Source: Annona cherimola
Taxonomy: Eukaryota > Streptophyta > Magnoliopsida > Magnoliales > Annonaceae
Reading direction: 5' to 3'
Length of the DNA stretch: 64,000 bases
Assembly: GCA_030490835.1 (NCBI GenBank)
Contig: CM059973.1
Coordinates: 50,534,008 to 50,598,007, forward strand
Part shown: positions 1 through 11,819 of the stretch, in pieces
Position numbering within the stretch: the stretch's first letter is position 1
Layout: each line of letters starts with the position of its first letter
Made by a program: the position numbers and the translations under genes
The notes under the pieces: model-generated
What the model was told of the DNA's origin: nothing
What the model saw: the letters and a program-made list of their open reading frames with translations, nothing else
Database searches by the model: none

Positions 1-153
1 CCACCAACTCTTCACCTCAATGAGAAGACAAATCAACAGGCAGATGCTCTCTTTTTTCTCTTTGTCGCTGCTCTTTTCTCCCCTTTTGCGTTGCTGTTTG
101 TAAAGGGGCAGCTAAATTCTCCCTCTTTACAAAAATTCTATAGGCACCCAGCA

Positions 154-3100
154 TGTGGCGCCCCAAACCGAGACGTCACTTCCTTACTTTAAGACCTTAT
201 TGATTGGTAAATGTGAATCAGGATTGTTGCCTTGATCACGTAGCGGGTTCTTAATTGGATTTCGTCTAAATTTTTTTTCGTTTATCATCATTCATATCTT
301 TACATTTCACATCATTCATCAAACAAGTGCCGATACACTTGTAATAAAATTTCAAATTCTATTTCATTGCATCTCATCCTGCTTTTCTACAATGAAAGTT
401 TCCTTGACTAAATCATTACATTTTACATCCATACAAGCATTGGATCACATAGAAATTATAATTCTATATAAGTTCACATATACTTCAACATACCTTGGAT
501 CTTTAACCAGGTTATCACATTCCATTCCTTATAGCCCACATGGCTACCATCACGTACCTTTCCTTTATTGCTTAAATTTTCATCCTCTCAAGTTTTCCGG
601 TACCTGTCTAAGGTTTGGAAAAACAAAACGTGAGTGACAACTCAGTAAGCAAGCATTTTGTCTTTATGGCAAGATTTCCTTTAAAACCTTTTTACTTGAG
701 GACATGCATATGTCCTAAAACATTATCATGAAATCTTTATTCATAAGGACAGTTCCATGTCCTTACACATTATCATAAAATATTATTCTTAAAATCATTT
801 ACAAGCCACGTGTGGGCTTGTTAAGGCAAAACTTATACATTTTACCCTCTTTAATTAATTTTCTTTAGTCTTATATGAACATTTCTAATGTTCAAAGACA
901 TTTATATAAAATCATCTTTCATTAGTGGACGTTTTACGTCCAAAATATTTTTCCTCATAACTCCTTTTTAGAGAAGGACATTATCATGTCCTAAAAACAT
1001 CACACACATAAGCCTTTCTCGGCAAAGGACATTTCTACGTCCAAAAAATATTTTTCATCTTAAATTATTTTAGCCAAGAGACATTTGATGTCTCAAAATA
1101 TTTTTGACATATCTTTCATTTTTGGCAATGGACATCCATATGTCCTAAAATACTTTTTCATTTAAGCCTTTTGGAAATGGACATTCTCATGTCCAGAACC
1201 AAGTTTGACATAAATCTTTTTCATAATCCCCATCTCGGGGCTTGTTTATAGTAAACAAGGAAATTAAAATATATAACCCATTTTCATAAATGCATTTACA
1301 TAAAATGTTTCCTTTCGTCCTTATTATTTACACTTTTGTGTAAAACACCCTATTTTTAAGGTAACCATGTCATAAAAATCCCTTTATGATAACTTTTTTT
1401 ATAAAAATATGGTTTCATGTCCCAATCTTTGGGCTTTTCAAAACCAAAATATAAGCAAATGCATTTCTCTCCATCCAGTAGTGACACTTAGCAAGTGATC
1501 ACTCTACCTTTTGGAAGAGAATCCTTAACAGCACACTAACCAGGCGACTGTTTTCTTTATCCTGCTCCCATCTCAGGGAGGGCGCTGCTGGCCTCCTTCC
1601 ATCCTTTAGCGACTTGGCCATATGTAGAGTGGGCCCCGGTCATCCCGACCGTGCTCTACAACCGGCCTATTCTTTGTGCTGGTGCACTATACATTATCCT
1701 GATGGACCGCAGTCCGTTTGGTTTAAAGAACCACAGACCGCAGCCCGTGTCCTTTAAAACCGAGATCACATACCGCAATCTGCATCCATACTCGAAAAAC
1801 ATTATAGATCAAAGTCTATATTTTTAAAAATTATTTTTAAAAACACATCACAGACGCGGTCCGTGTTAACTTGTAAAGCAAGCGCACCCACTTTAAACAA
1901 GTTGTCATTTGAAATCCAATTTTAGGATGACCTTCCTTAAATTCTTTTAGAATCATTTTGAGTAAAATATTTTGATAAACATTTGAAATGTTTGAGAAAC
2001 AATATATTTTAAAAACCCTTATAATAAAAGAAATTCAAAACTTTTAGATTTCTAAAAATAAACCATATATTTCTCAAATATTTTCTTGGTTTTCATTTCT
2101 GGGCCTTTTGCTTACAAAAGTTATGCAATTATACCATCCCCTTCTCCACAACCTAAAAATTATATTATTGTGCACATATCTATTATATCATTGTTTACAT
2201 AAAAGGGAATTGCATAGTCTTTTGCATGTCATTTAGCAACCTGAAATTAAACCATTTTATGAAATCACTTATTAGGTTGGTCATCCTTAAATCTCTTTCA
2301 ACAATATTCGTATAAAAATTTTTGAAAATATTTTCATCATAGATTTCCTTATCTAAAGGAAATCAAAACTTTTTGAATATCATTTCAAAACATACGGACT
2401 ATGTCTAAAATATCATTTATAATTGAATATGTTGACATAGAAAATTAATCTTTCTCTTTTATAATCTTAATCATTTATTGTAAAACATCATAAGAGAAAT
2501 TCAAAAGTTATTTACATTTGCTGTTTTGTGAAAAAGGGCAAAAGTCCCTTTTTCTTATAAAATACTTTTGAAACAACATTATAAAGAACTTGCTTAATTA
2601 AAAGTAAATTCCTTAAAAACATCGACATAAAACATAAGATCCTTTAAAATTATATTCATTGAGAACTTGCTTACTCATAAGCAATTTCTCAAATCCATTA
2701 ACATAAAGCATTCCCAACATTGGCAACACTTGAGATAAATTATTTATCTTAAATAGTGTTTCTTGCTTCCCATGAAGCAAACCTTAAGGCTTTTTATTAA
2801 AGTCATCATTTTCCAAAACTTGTGCTTGCCTACTTGTAAAAAATTCATAAAAACATCGACATATCATCATTTCATCATATAAGGAAAAATCAGTAATTTG
2901 AAAAGTTCGCTTGCTTACCTGAGATCGCCATAATCTTTTTCTTCCACTTTTTTCCTTGCCTTTGCCTAGATAAATGAAAATAATATTTTATTTATTCACA
3001 TAAACTTCAAATACATAAATTCCTTAGGTTTTTCAACCTACATAAATTCATTTGGACTTGGCTTGACCCACTTGTCCTTCAAGTTGGGTACTCATACTTA

Positions 3101-5887
3101 GCATATAGCCTATACATATAAAATCATCCATTCATTCATTTTAATACCCGTATGTAGGGTAAACTTACATAAATATAATAATCACTAATTAAATCATTAT
3201 TTGGAAGTTCATTACTTTCATTTATTATTTTTAACATATTTTCCATTTATTACTCATCGGTGCTCATTTTAAGCACTTAATTAATAGCATAGGCATCATA
3301 TAATAATCTCAAAATTTGAGATTATCATTATTTATCAAAATAGTAACCTAATCCACGTTTTTCATCATATTTCCATGCATTTTTGCGCTTTACCCCTTCA
3401 CATAATCCATTTAACATTTTCAACATCAAAACATGAAAATTGGGTCTTATACGTAACCCTAAATTCCATCCTTTCTAAAACTCACCTTTAATAGGTTAAA
3501 TCCTCATAATTACTTATGACACTTATTTATATCCCATTGTAATTTAAATTTCATCCCAAAAATCTGAAATTTAACATTTATCTTGATTTATTCCTTAAGT
3601 TGTCCATAATGCTGAATTCAGGCACATTGAATTCTCAAAATCTTGAATTAATATCAAATCAAGTAATTTTGATCTGAAATTTCTACCATGCCTTAATAAC
3701 TACATGAATTCATCAAAATAAATATTTTCAGAACAAATCATCAAGAATTTATATATTTTTTCGTATTTTTACCCTGCTGGACAGCAGCATCCATTTTCAG
3801 ACAGTCCAAATCATGTTAATTATTAGGTATATTTATACCCTTAAAAACCTAATTTTTATTTTTTTATTGTGATCTTAAATATTTCTTATATATATTATAA
3901 ACTTTTCAGCCCAAAATTACTTCTATAAAAATTAGTAAAAATCATTTGGTGCCGCTGATCCTGACACCCGTTCAACCCTGTTAAGGTTGATTTTATCATA
4001 TTTTTAATTTACAACATGCTTATCCTTTTGAGCTGAAACTTAGGTTGTTACTTAATCATCCTATTATTAGTCTTCCCAAAACTTCTCATAATAAAATTCG
4101 TTTACTTACTATTTCTTCCATATTTTATTTCCTAGTTCAGATTTACTACACTTAAGTGTAGATTAGATGATATGGGTTGATTAATCCCCAAATTAAACTT
4201 TATAAATCAAATTATATAATTCATATAATCATGAATCATCATATAATCATGATTAAATATCAAAACAGCAACATCACATAGGATTTAAGAAAATTTTAGT
4301 TATGATTTTCAACCCATAATCAAGGGTATACTTACATTTGGATCAAACTTGGACTCCACTTTTCCTAGCTTGAATCTCTTTCTTCTTCTCCATTTTTCCT
4401 TCTCTTTTTCTCCTATTTTCCTCCCTTTCTTGCTCCTCATGCTTCTGGAAAAAAATGGAACGTGCTTGCCTTGCTTGGGGGTTTTTCCCCTTAGCATTTT
4501 TCTCTCTCCTTAACCCTTCATACATATGAACGTATACTTGGGCATAAGCTAGATTTTCTAGCTTTGTGGGTCCCACTTTTTACTTTATTTAAAGCATAAT
4601 TAAGACATGCTTATCCCCTGTTGCTGACATGGCAAAATATGGGCCATATAAATTAAGTAATTATCTTATAAAAAATCATCAAAAATCCATTCATTAATGG
4701 ACACAAATCTGCCCCTTGTTTGGACGTCCACTTTGCAGCAACTTTTGCCATTTTTTCCAACAAATTTTTACTTTAATTAATGGATAATTAACTACCCTAT
4801 CTAATAGCATACTTAGGGGTCAATTTATCTTATTAAAAAAATCATAAAAATCAGATAATGCAGCATGATCGTCCACATCTCCTGCTGTCCATTTTGTGTC
4901 CATGCAATCACGTCCACATCAGCTGCCTCTTTTTACAATTTTTCCACAAAATTGCAGCTTTAATTTAATGTATATTTAATCACCCTACCTAGGAGATAAT
5001 TTAGGGGTCAAATTAGCTATTAAAAAAATTAGTAAAAAATCCAAAAAGCTGCCTCTAACGTGACCTCTCTCTTGCTCCATAATGCTGTCCACTTGGTGGG
5101 GTCCACCTATCATGGACTTTTTGGCTTTTTTCTTGGCACAAAAATCAACCCAAATCTCGTACACTATTCACCCTAGCTTCCTAGCTCATTAAAATACACA
5201 TTTTCCATTTTTTAAAATTCAAAAATCCCATGCAATAGCCCCTTGATCGTCCATGTGTGGGCCACCTACATTGTCTCACTTGAGCTAGCTCATTAGCTCC
5301 TTAATTATATCATTAATCACTTAATTTTATTATCATTAGCTTAATTCCAAACCTCTCATTGCATAGATCTTATAATTTTAACCATTCGTTTCAAATTTCG
5401 TCTCAATTCGACTTTTCTAGTTCAAGTTATGACTATTTGAAGTCATCCTTGAATTTTGATGGTGATTATCGATTTTCACCTTAATTTCATCATAATTTTC
5501 ATAATCCAACCTTTCCATATGATTAAGCACAAAATTATGTGCTTACCTTTCAATTTTCATCTTAATCCGCCTTCCCGGCGTCAAGTTATGCATTTTCTAG
5601 CATTTGCTACCTTAACTCCATAATTACCAACATAATCTCCATAAATTAAATCTTAATATATAAGGTAATTATCCTCAATATATTTTCATTTCCTAATCCT
5701 CATTAAGCCTCTCTAATCACATTGACCTGTATCAGCTTATATTGATCATTCATCATCATTTGCCCTAATTGCAATAAATCATCAATATTATTTAGGAAAA
5801 TCATTTATAATTCTACTAAACCATACATGATCCATTTATATATGTCAAATGCATATATGTAAGCTTTACTTGGGTCCGGGTATCACA
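154..5887 (-). mobile_element. Solo LTR of a Ty3/gypsy-type retrotransposon (family A), very long
   Basis: On the minus strand the segment begins TGTGATACCCGG and ends GGGGCGCCACA, so it has TG...CA termini. It is flanked by a perfect 5-bp duplication CAGCA (149-153 and 5888-5892). Related termini recur at 33576-37700, 37701-47007 and 41897-45899; at 41897 the same end abuts a methionine-tRNA primer binding site, which identifies it as an LTR end. No coding region, PBS or polypurine tract lies inside, so this is a solo LTR left by LTR-LTR recombination. At 5.73 kb it is unusually long. Short open frames inside, such as 4309-4576, look like chance frames. Bases 1-153 and 5893-6050 are unassigned flank. 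Confidence 0.85.
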
Positions 5888-6050
5888 CAGCATGACTATC
5901 CATACTCATCTAAAATCGCCCATACACGTATATGCAATTGGACAACCTAGATTGAAGGTGCGAGAAGGGGCAGATGGTCGTGCAACTGCACAACAATTCG
6001 GGTGTAGCTTTGTTGCACCTGAATATATCCCATATATATGTCTATCAGGA

Positions 6051-6557
6051 ATACTTCTATGAAGCCGGGTTTCATAGAAGTGATTTCGTCAAACCCTTTT
6101 TACTTTTTAAATATGGATGATTTATGTAAAATTTAATCCATTCATTGTATTTAACTTCATTTGTTTAGCTATGAGACCAAGTTTCATCTCAATCCAATGT
6201 GGATAGGCCACATTTGCTCAAAAATAGGTACATTCATGTGTAAATGATGAAAAACGCTTAGATCTATTCACACATGTATTAAAATGTAACAATACTTTAT
6301 AGAATCATTTAGCCACATATTATTAATACTTTAGATAGTTTAAATGTTGAAAAAACTACTTTAAAGTTGATACTTTAGCGTTAAATCATTTTATTACGTT
6401 GATTTTACACATTTATATATGGGACTCATATACAATGAAATTAAAAAAAATAAAAGGGTTTTTAGAATGCTATAAATAATGTTAAATACAATTGATGGAG
6501 TGAATTTTGTATCAACTATCAAAATCTTAAAAATAGAGGGGGTTTCATAGAAGTGTC
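6051..6557. repeat. MITE-like element with short terminal inverted repeats
   Basis: The left end reads ACTTCTATGAAGCC and the right end GGTTTCATAGAAGT, an imperfect terminal inverted repeat. The interior is AT-rich and non-coding. Related interior sequence recurs at about 6615-6970, 10300-11285 and 29560-30300. No clear target-site duplication was found, so the class is uncertain. Confidence 0.55.
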
Positions 6558-6569
6558 ATCGTATAGATA

Positions 6570-6610
6570 TGTGTGTGTGTGTGTGTGTGCATTGAGAGAG
6601 AGAGAGAGAG
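6570..6610. repeat. Compound microsatellite (GT)n then (GA)n
   Basis: An uninterrupted GT run is followed, after a few bases, by a GA run. It lies immediately outside the MITE ending at 6557. A separate (TA)n run is at about 6972-6990. Confidence 0.9.
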
Positions 6611-6614
6611 TTGT

Positions 6615-6970
6615 TCTGGTGCAGCAGCGCTACACTAGAATAGTGATACATTTGCCCAAAAATGAGCCCCACACATATTAGAATGCAATAAAATTTTATA
6701 TAATTATTTATCTATATATAAATTTTATAGCAAATGGTTTACATATTTAAAAAACTACTTTAAAGTTGTTATTTAGGTCAAACTATTTTATTACGTTGAA
6801 TTTGTATTATTTTCAGATAGGGTTTATACACATCTGATCGGGATGAAAATTGATAAGGTAATAAAATACATTATTCTAAATACAATTTGTGGAGTGTGAT
6901 CATATGAAGCCCATTTTGGAGCAACTACACCACTGTTACGAATGCAGTTGCGCTGCACTTGAATCTTTTT
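6615..6970. repeat. Partial second copy of the 6051-6557 repeat family
   Basis: The interior (for example the stretch around 6720-6830, including a TTATTACGTTGA motif) resembles 6330-6420. The termini are degraded. It carries no coding signal. Confidence 0.45.
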
Positions 6971-7009
6971 CATATATATATATATATATAAACTTTCTCG
7001 TGGAAAAAT

Positions 7010-7275
7010 TATCAAAACCCCAAGTATCATTCATTATTATTATTTAAAACTTTTCACACAAAAACTACTTTATTTTTCACAGAAATCCCAAGTTCAATGA
7101 TATGTTTTTATGATAAAAAACCCTACAGTTTATTTTTGTAAAAAAACCCTATCTCATTCATTATCTTTATTTAACATTTTTCACATAAAAACTACTTTTA
7201 CTTTTTACAAAAAACCTCAGTTTGGTGATACATTTTTATAACAAAAGAACCCATAGTTTATTTGCCTTTATTTTT
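7010..7275. repeat. Degenerate AT-rich tandem repeat
   Basis: Variants of a unit containing TTCATTAT, TTTATTTAAC, TTTTTCACA and AAAACTAC recur with a spacing of very roughly 60-130 bp. The same pattern resumes at 8165-8535, after an inserted foldback element and other sequence. No gene is seen. Confidence 0.5.
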
Positions 7276-7694
7276 GGGTAATTTCCATATATACCCACAT
7301 AGTTTCACCGATATTGCAGATATACCCACGTAGTTTCACGAATTGCATATTACCCCCCACATAGTTTCACTAAAATTGCGTATTACCCCCACGCCGTTAA
7401 CTGCTGTTAATATATGTCGTTATATTTTCAAAAATGATAAAAATGACCTCATCCATAGTTTCACGAATTGCATATCACCCCCACATAGTTTCACCAAAAT
7501 TGCATATTACCCCATGAAGATGAGGTCATTTTTGTTATTTTTGAAAATATAACGACAGATATTAACGGCAGCCAGCGGCGTGGGGTTAATACGCAATTTT
7601 GGTGAAACTATGTGGGGGTAATATGCAATTCGTGAAACTACGTGGGTATATCTGCAATTAGCATCAAACTATGTGGGTATATATGCAAATTATC
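7276..7694. mobile_element. Foldback / MULE-type MITE
   Basis: The element is almost entirely an inverted repeat. The left arm (7276 to about 7455) starts GGGTAATTTCCATATATACC and the right arm (about 7514 to 7694) ends in its near complement. Both arms repeat the phrase CATAGTTTCAC several times and meet near the paired motifs ATGACCTCATC and GATGAGGTCAT. Flanks CTTTATTTTT (7266-7275) and CTTTATATTT (7695-7704) could be a 9-10 bp target-site duplication with one mismatch, a length typical of Mutator-like elements. The 69-aa frame at 7343-7552 lies in the palindrome and is not a gene. Confidence 0.7.
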
Positions 7695-7879
7695 CTTTAT
7701 ATTTCAATGGGTAACAAACCTTTAAATCTTTATTTTTTTCAGAGGTTAATACCAAATATAACCACAAATTTTATCATTATTTTCAAATATGACCAAACAC
7801 TAATAAAAATTTCTAATTTTGTTTATGTGGCAAAAACCTTTCATGCATATGGTTACCAAAGAACAAAACTGTCACAACA

Positions 7880-8015
7880 TGTAGCAAAATTTTTCTTTAC
7901 GAAATAAAAGGGAAGATGGATTTAGTGGCAAAATTTATTCGTTATGTAATAGAAGGGCAGATGGATTTAGTAGCAAATTTATTCCTTACGTAATAAAAGG
8001 GGAGATGGATTTAGG
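7880..8015. repeat. Short tandem repeat, about 2.5-3 units
   Basis: A unit of roughly 50-57 bp is repeated. It carries AGATGGATTTAG preceded by a variant of TTACGTAATAAAAGGG. Copies differ by several substitutions. No coding potential is seen. Confidence 0.65.
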
Positions 8016-8164
8016 CTTAATTAGCTAAGTGTATTTTAGTAAAATATATAAGTGGCATTGTAGTATTTGAAAATAGATTGAAAAATGTGCAATCATATTT
8101 ACCATTTTATAGATGTGGTCATAATTGAAAGTAAGGGTAAATTTGGTAGTCATGTCTAAAACTA

Positions 8165-8535
8165 AACTTGTTTACAAAAGCCCCAAGTCTCATTCATTAT
8201 TTTTATTTCATTTTTTTAAAAAGCACCATCCCACAATTTATTTTTTTACGAAAGCGCCAAGGTTTTACTTTTTTTTGCCAAAAATCCATATTCACACGCT
8301 CACTTATTATTTTTATTTAACGTTTTCACAGAAAATGTACTTATTTATAATTTTATTTTTCACGGAGAATCATTATCTTTTCCTTTTCACCAAAAAGTCA
8401 TTTCCCTATATTTTATAAAAAACCCCAAATCTCTTTCATCATTTTTATTTAATCTTTTTTCACAAAAATTACCTTTTTACAGTTTTACCTTTTTCACTAA
8501 GAATCATTGTCTTTATTTAACATTTTAGGAAAACA
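8165..8535. repeat. Degenerate AT-rich tandem repeat, second block
   Basis: It has the same low-complexity phrases as 7010-7275 (TTCATTATTTTTATTT, TTTTTCACA). The 97-aa frame at 8125-8418 is Phe/Lys-rich low-complexity translation of this block and is not supported as a gene. Confidence 0.45.
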
Positions 8536-9408
8536 AAGAAATTCTTATTTCAAAACTCCTACATATAGATAAAAAAAAATTCTATTTACCTCATGTCTTT
8601 AAACTAAACCTTTCTTCTCTAATTTCATCCTCTACAGTCAAACCTTGAATCCTTCTCATTAAAACACATACAAAAAATTCATCAAAATATTTACTACATT
8701 TAATAGACATGCTTTATAGCACCATCATTTACATAAATTATAGACTTTTTATTACAAATTTAAAGCACCATCAACCCCCCAGACATCACGGCAAAAATCA
8801 TCTTTATAATAAAATACTACTACATGAATATTAGGATACTCAAAATCTAGCACTCTACGTATATACTTAATATTACATAATACTCACTTGACCACCTACC
8901 ACCACAACATTGGAAAGCATCACAATGAATAAACTACCCTCTTAACTTTGCATAGGTGGTACAACATCGTATCGCTTTATTCAGATTTGAACCATACAAA
9001 AATACAATAAAACATCACATCAAAACTTCTCATAAAAATGTACATAATAAGACTATTTACATAGCCAAAAAAGTGACTATTTTTGGACATTCATATCACT
9101 TAACAGTATATGTTATAATTATCAACTTGGATAAGCAAAATTATATAAAAAAATTATCTTACATCAACTAAAATCAAAAGCAAAAGAAGGAACTTATTAT
9201 CTTCATTATGTTCAAACCTTCAACTATCTCAAAATCTCCACCTTATTTTAATAGTCCAATATTCATAAAAACTTGAAGTGCAAGAACTTCCTGCCTTCCT
9301 TTCACCATGAGATCATCCACCTCTTCTTGCCCATTGCTCTCAAGTTTGTAGCCCAAGTTGAAAAGTATTTTAAAATCTCATTTATGTCAAATTCGTATGT
9401 TAATTATT
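8536..9408. other. Intergenic DNA without recognisable features
   Basis: The stretch is AT-rich. I see no convincing open frame, RNA gene or terminal inverted repeat. The 71-aa frame at 8956-9171 has low-complexity composition and no recognisable domain. Confidence 0.6.
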
Positions 9409-9850
9409 AGGGTAATTTTCAAATATATTCATGAATTTTATCCTTAATTCCACTTATATTTACTAACTTTCAAAAATTTTAAATATACTCCATGTGTTTT
9501 TCTTAAATTTTCATTTATACTCTTGTTGTAGGGATCCTTTAAGAGTACTATTAGCCTTCTTTGAAATGATGAATATATCCATCTTTAGATATAATTTATA
9601 GTTATTCTAAAACTATAAAATCATATATTATTTGAATATGCATATTTAACTTTGAGCGAACCAACATCAAATTATACCACGACTTGGGCATATTCATTAT
9701 TTTACAAGGAAGCTAATGACTCATTTAACAGATTTTTAACGGCATGGGGTATAAGTGGAATTTTTAGCAAAATATGTGAGTATATTTGAAATTTTTGAAA
9801 GTTCATAGGTATAAGGATAAAATTTGTAGGTATATGCGGAATTTGTTTTT
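9409..9850. mobile_element. Degraded foldback element
   Basis: Left-arm phrases (GGTAATTTTCAAATATA, ACTTATATTTACTAACTTTC) reappear as approximate complements in the right arm (GAAAGTTCATAGGTATAAGG, TAGGTATATGCGGAATTTG). The organisation resembles 7276-7694 but the copy is more diverged. Another half-copy may lie at 10020-10180. Confidence 0.5.
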
Positions 9851-10299
9851 ATTATTATAACATATACATTTAAAAATTAAATTCAAGTATAATTAACCAT
9901 AAATAATACGATAATTTTAAAAGAAAATGAGAATAAGATAGAAATATGTTAACGATATTTTGGTCAAGCCGAGTTTTGTTTCAGTTCAACTGGATGCATC
10001 GAAATTTGAACGCAATCGTTCATTCTACTAAAATTTTAACGGCATTCTAACAGAAGGAATACACTTACAAATTTATATAAACTTTGTGGACATATTTGCA
10101 ATATTGGTAAACTTATGGACATGGATATAATATTGGTCAAATGTTATAGGCACATTTGCAAAAGTTCCTAAAAAAGACTTGCTTTTGCAAAAAAGATTAA
10201 ATAAAGATAATGAATGAAAATTTGGTGTTTTTTTTGTCATAAAAAAGACTGTTCTTTTGTAGAAAATAAAAAAATCAGATCGTCACTTGAGAAATTTAA
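9851..10299. other. Intergenic DNA, possible half foldback copy
   Basis: At about 10020-10180 there are arm-like phrases such as ACATATTTGCAATATTGG and GGCACATTTGCAAAAG without a visible matching arm. Nothing else is supported. Confidence 0.4.
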
Positions 10300-11285
10300 A
10301 TAATTCTAAAATAAATAAATATATCTCATAGATAAACGGACGAATAGGCAATTTAATTTATCTATTACATTTAGCATTATTTGTTTAGTCATTAGATCAA
10401 GTTTCATTCAAAACAAAGATATGTATGGGTTAGTTTCACTTAAAAATATATGTTTGCATGCAAATTATAAAAAACTGCTTAACCATTCATAGATGCTATA
10501 ATATAAAATTATTTATCCATGTAGTAATAATATTTTAGAGGATTTAGAGGTTGAAAATACAATTTGACTACTATTTACCATCAAACTATTTTACTATATT
10601 CATTTTATACACATTTTTAGTTGTTCCCTTGACAATATATTATACTAAGGGCATATTTATTTATTATAAAAAAAAATTCAATTTAAAACTTTTTACTCTC
10701 CACAATTATCCTTTTTTAATCATTTTTTCACATTTTTGTATATAATTATTTTGCCTTTTAATCATTTCTATACAACTACTTAGATGACTAACCTATCTAT
10801 TTTAATTTTATTTTTTTATTCATCATCATTACTCTTACCATATCATATCATTTTCTCCTAATTTAAAAACTTTTACATTGAAAACTTTTCATCCAAAATT
10901 TTTATCACATTTCAAACACACCCTAAATAGAACGGATGAAGTTGATTTTCATTAAGAGAGTATTTATTTATTCAAAAAACTTTTCGTTCTTTGCAATTAT
11001 TCTATTTTTAATTATTTCTTCACTTTTTTTATACAATTATCTTACTTTTCAATTATTTCTATACAATTAGTCATACATGTAACTTATATATTTTAACTTT
11101 ATTCTCTTTGTTCTTTATCGTTACCTCTATTATATTACATTATTTTTTCTCACTTTAAAAATTTTTATTTTTACACCAAAAACTTTTTACGAAAAGTTTA
11201 TCACTTTCCAGACCCACCTCAAAAGGAAAAAAAAAAAAAAAAAGATTTGATCACATGGTAATGAGGTTTTATAGAAGTGGAAATC
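10300..11285. repeat. Copy of the 6051-6557 repeat family carrying two nested MITEs
   Basis: The left part (10330-10620) is related to 6130-6420, and the right end near 11270 has the GGTTTTATAGAAGTG terminus. Two AT-rich MITEs lie between them, at about 10645-10925 and 10955-11222. They share the phrases TTAATCATTTTTTCACA, ATACAACTA and TTTATCAC and belong to the same family as 17760-18046, 22601-22866 and 30308-30606. The layering suggests successive insertions. Confidence 0.5.
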
Positions 11286-11299
11286 CCAAAATAATATCC

Positions 11300-11819
11300 A
11301 GCTAACGTGCATGCATGCATGCGACATTGCGACGTGGGAGCAGAAATGTAGCAGAGCATGGAGGAAAGGAATGGCAGATGCTAATGCGATGAGGTGGAAA
11401 GAATCTGGGGTAGTCGTTGGGTTGGTTAATAAAGCACCTCTCATTTCCATTCATCTCACAAACCAACCTTCTCCTTCTCCCCTCAAAGCCACCACTCCAT
11501 TTTTTCGTTTGCTCTCTGACCGATTCCTCTGCTTCCCCTTCCATCATTTCATTTCACCCAAACGAAAAACCCCAAAAGCCTGCTTTCCACTCTCTTAATT
11601 ACAAAATCGAAGAAAAGGAAAAATTTCTTGGAATTCCTTCATCATTTTTGTGCCACGGATTCCAGCCCCTCCTGTACATGTTTGTGACAGAGAGCTTTGT
11701 AGGGGGCTGGCTCAGGCAGAATTCGATTCCGATTCGATATAGTTTTCAGTAGGCCTGATGAGGATGGAATATTGAGAATAATATTTATTCTTTTTCCATC
11801 AATTGGCAGCAGTGTAGAT
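11300..11819 (+). promoter_or_regulatory. Upstream region and 5' leader of the PTI1-like kinase gene
   Basis: This is the sequence just 5' of the kinase start codon. From about 11440 it is rich in CT and Y-patch-like tracts. A pyrimidine stretch and CAATTGGCAG just before 11810 could be the 3' splice site of a leader intron. The overlapping open frames here (11311-11598, 11417-11752 plus; 11187-11547 minus) have no recognisable domain. The transcription start cannot be fixed from sequence. Confidence 0.4.

Noticed and set aside
11187..11752. Several overlapping frames upstream of the kinase
   Set aside because: They overlap on both strands, have no domain, and lie in the promoter/leader region. 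They were not called as genes.
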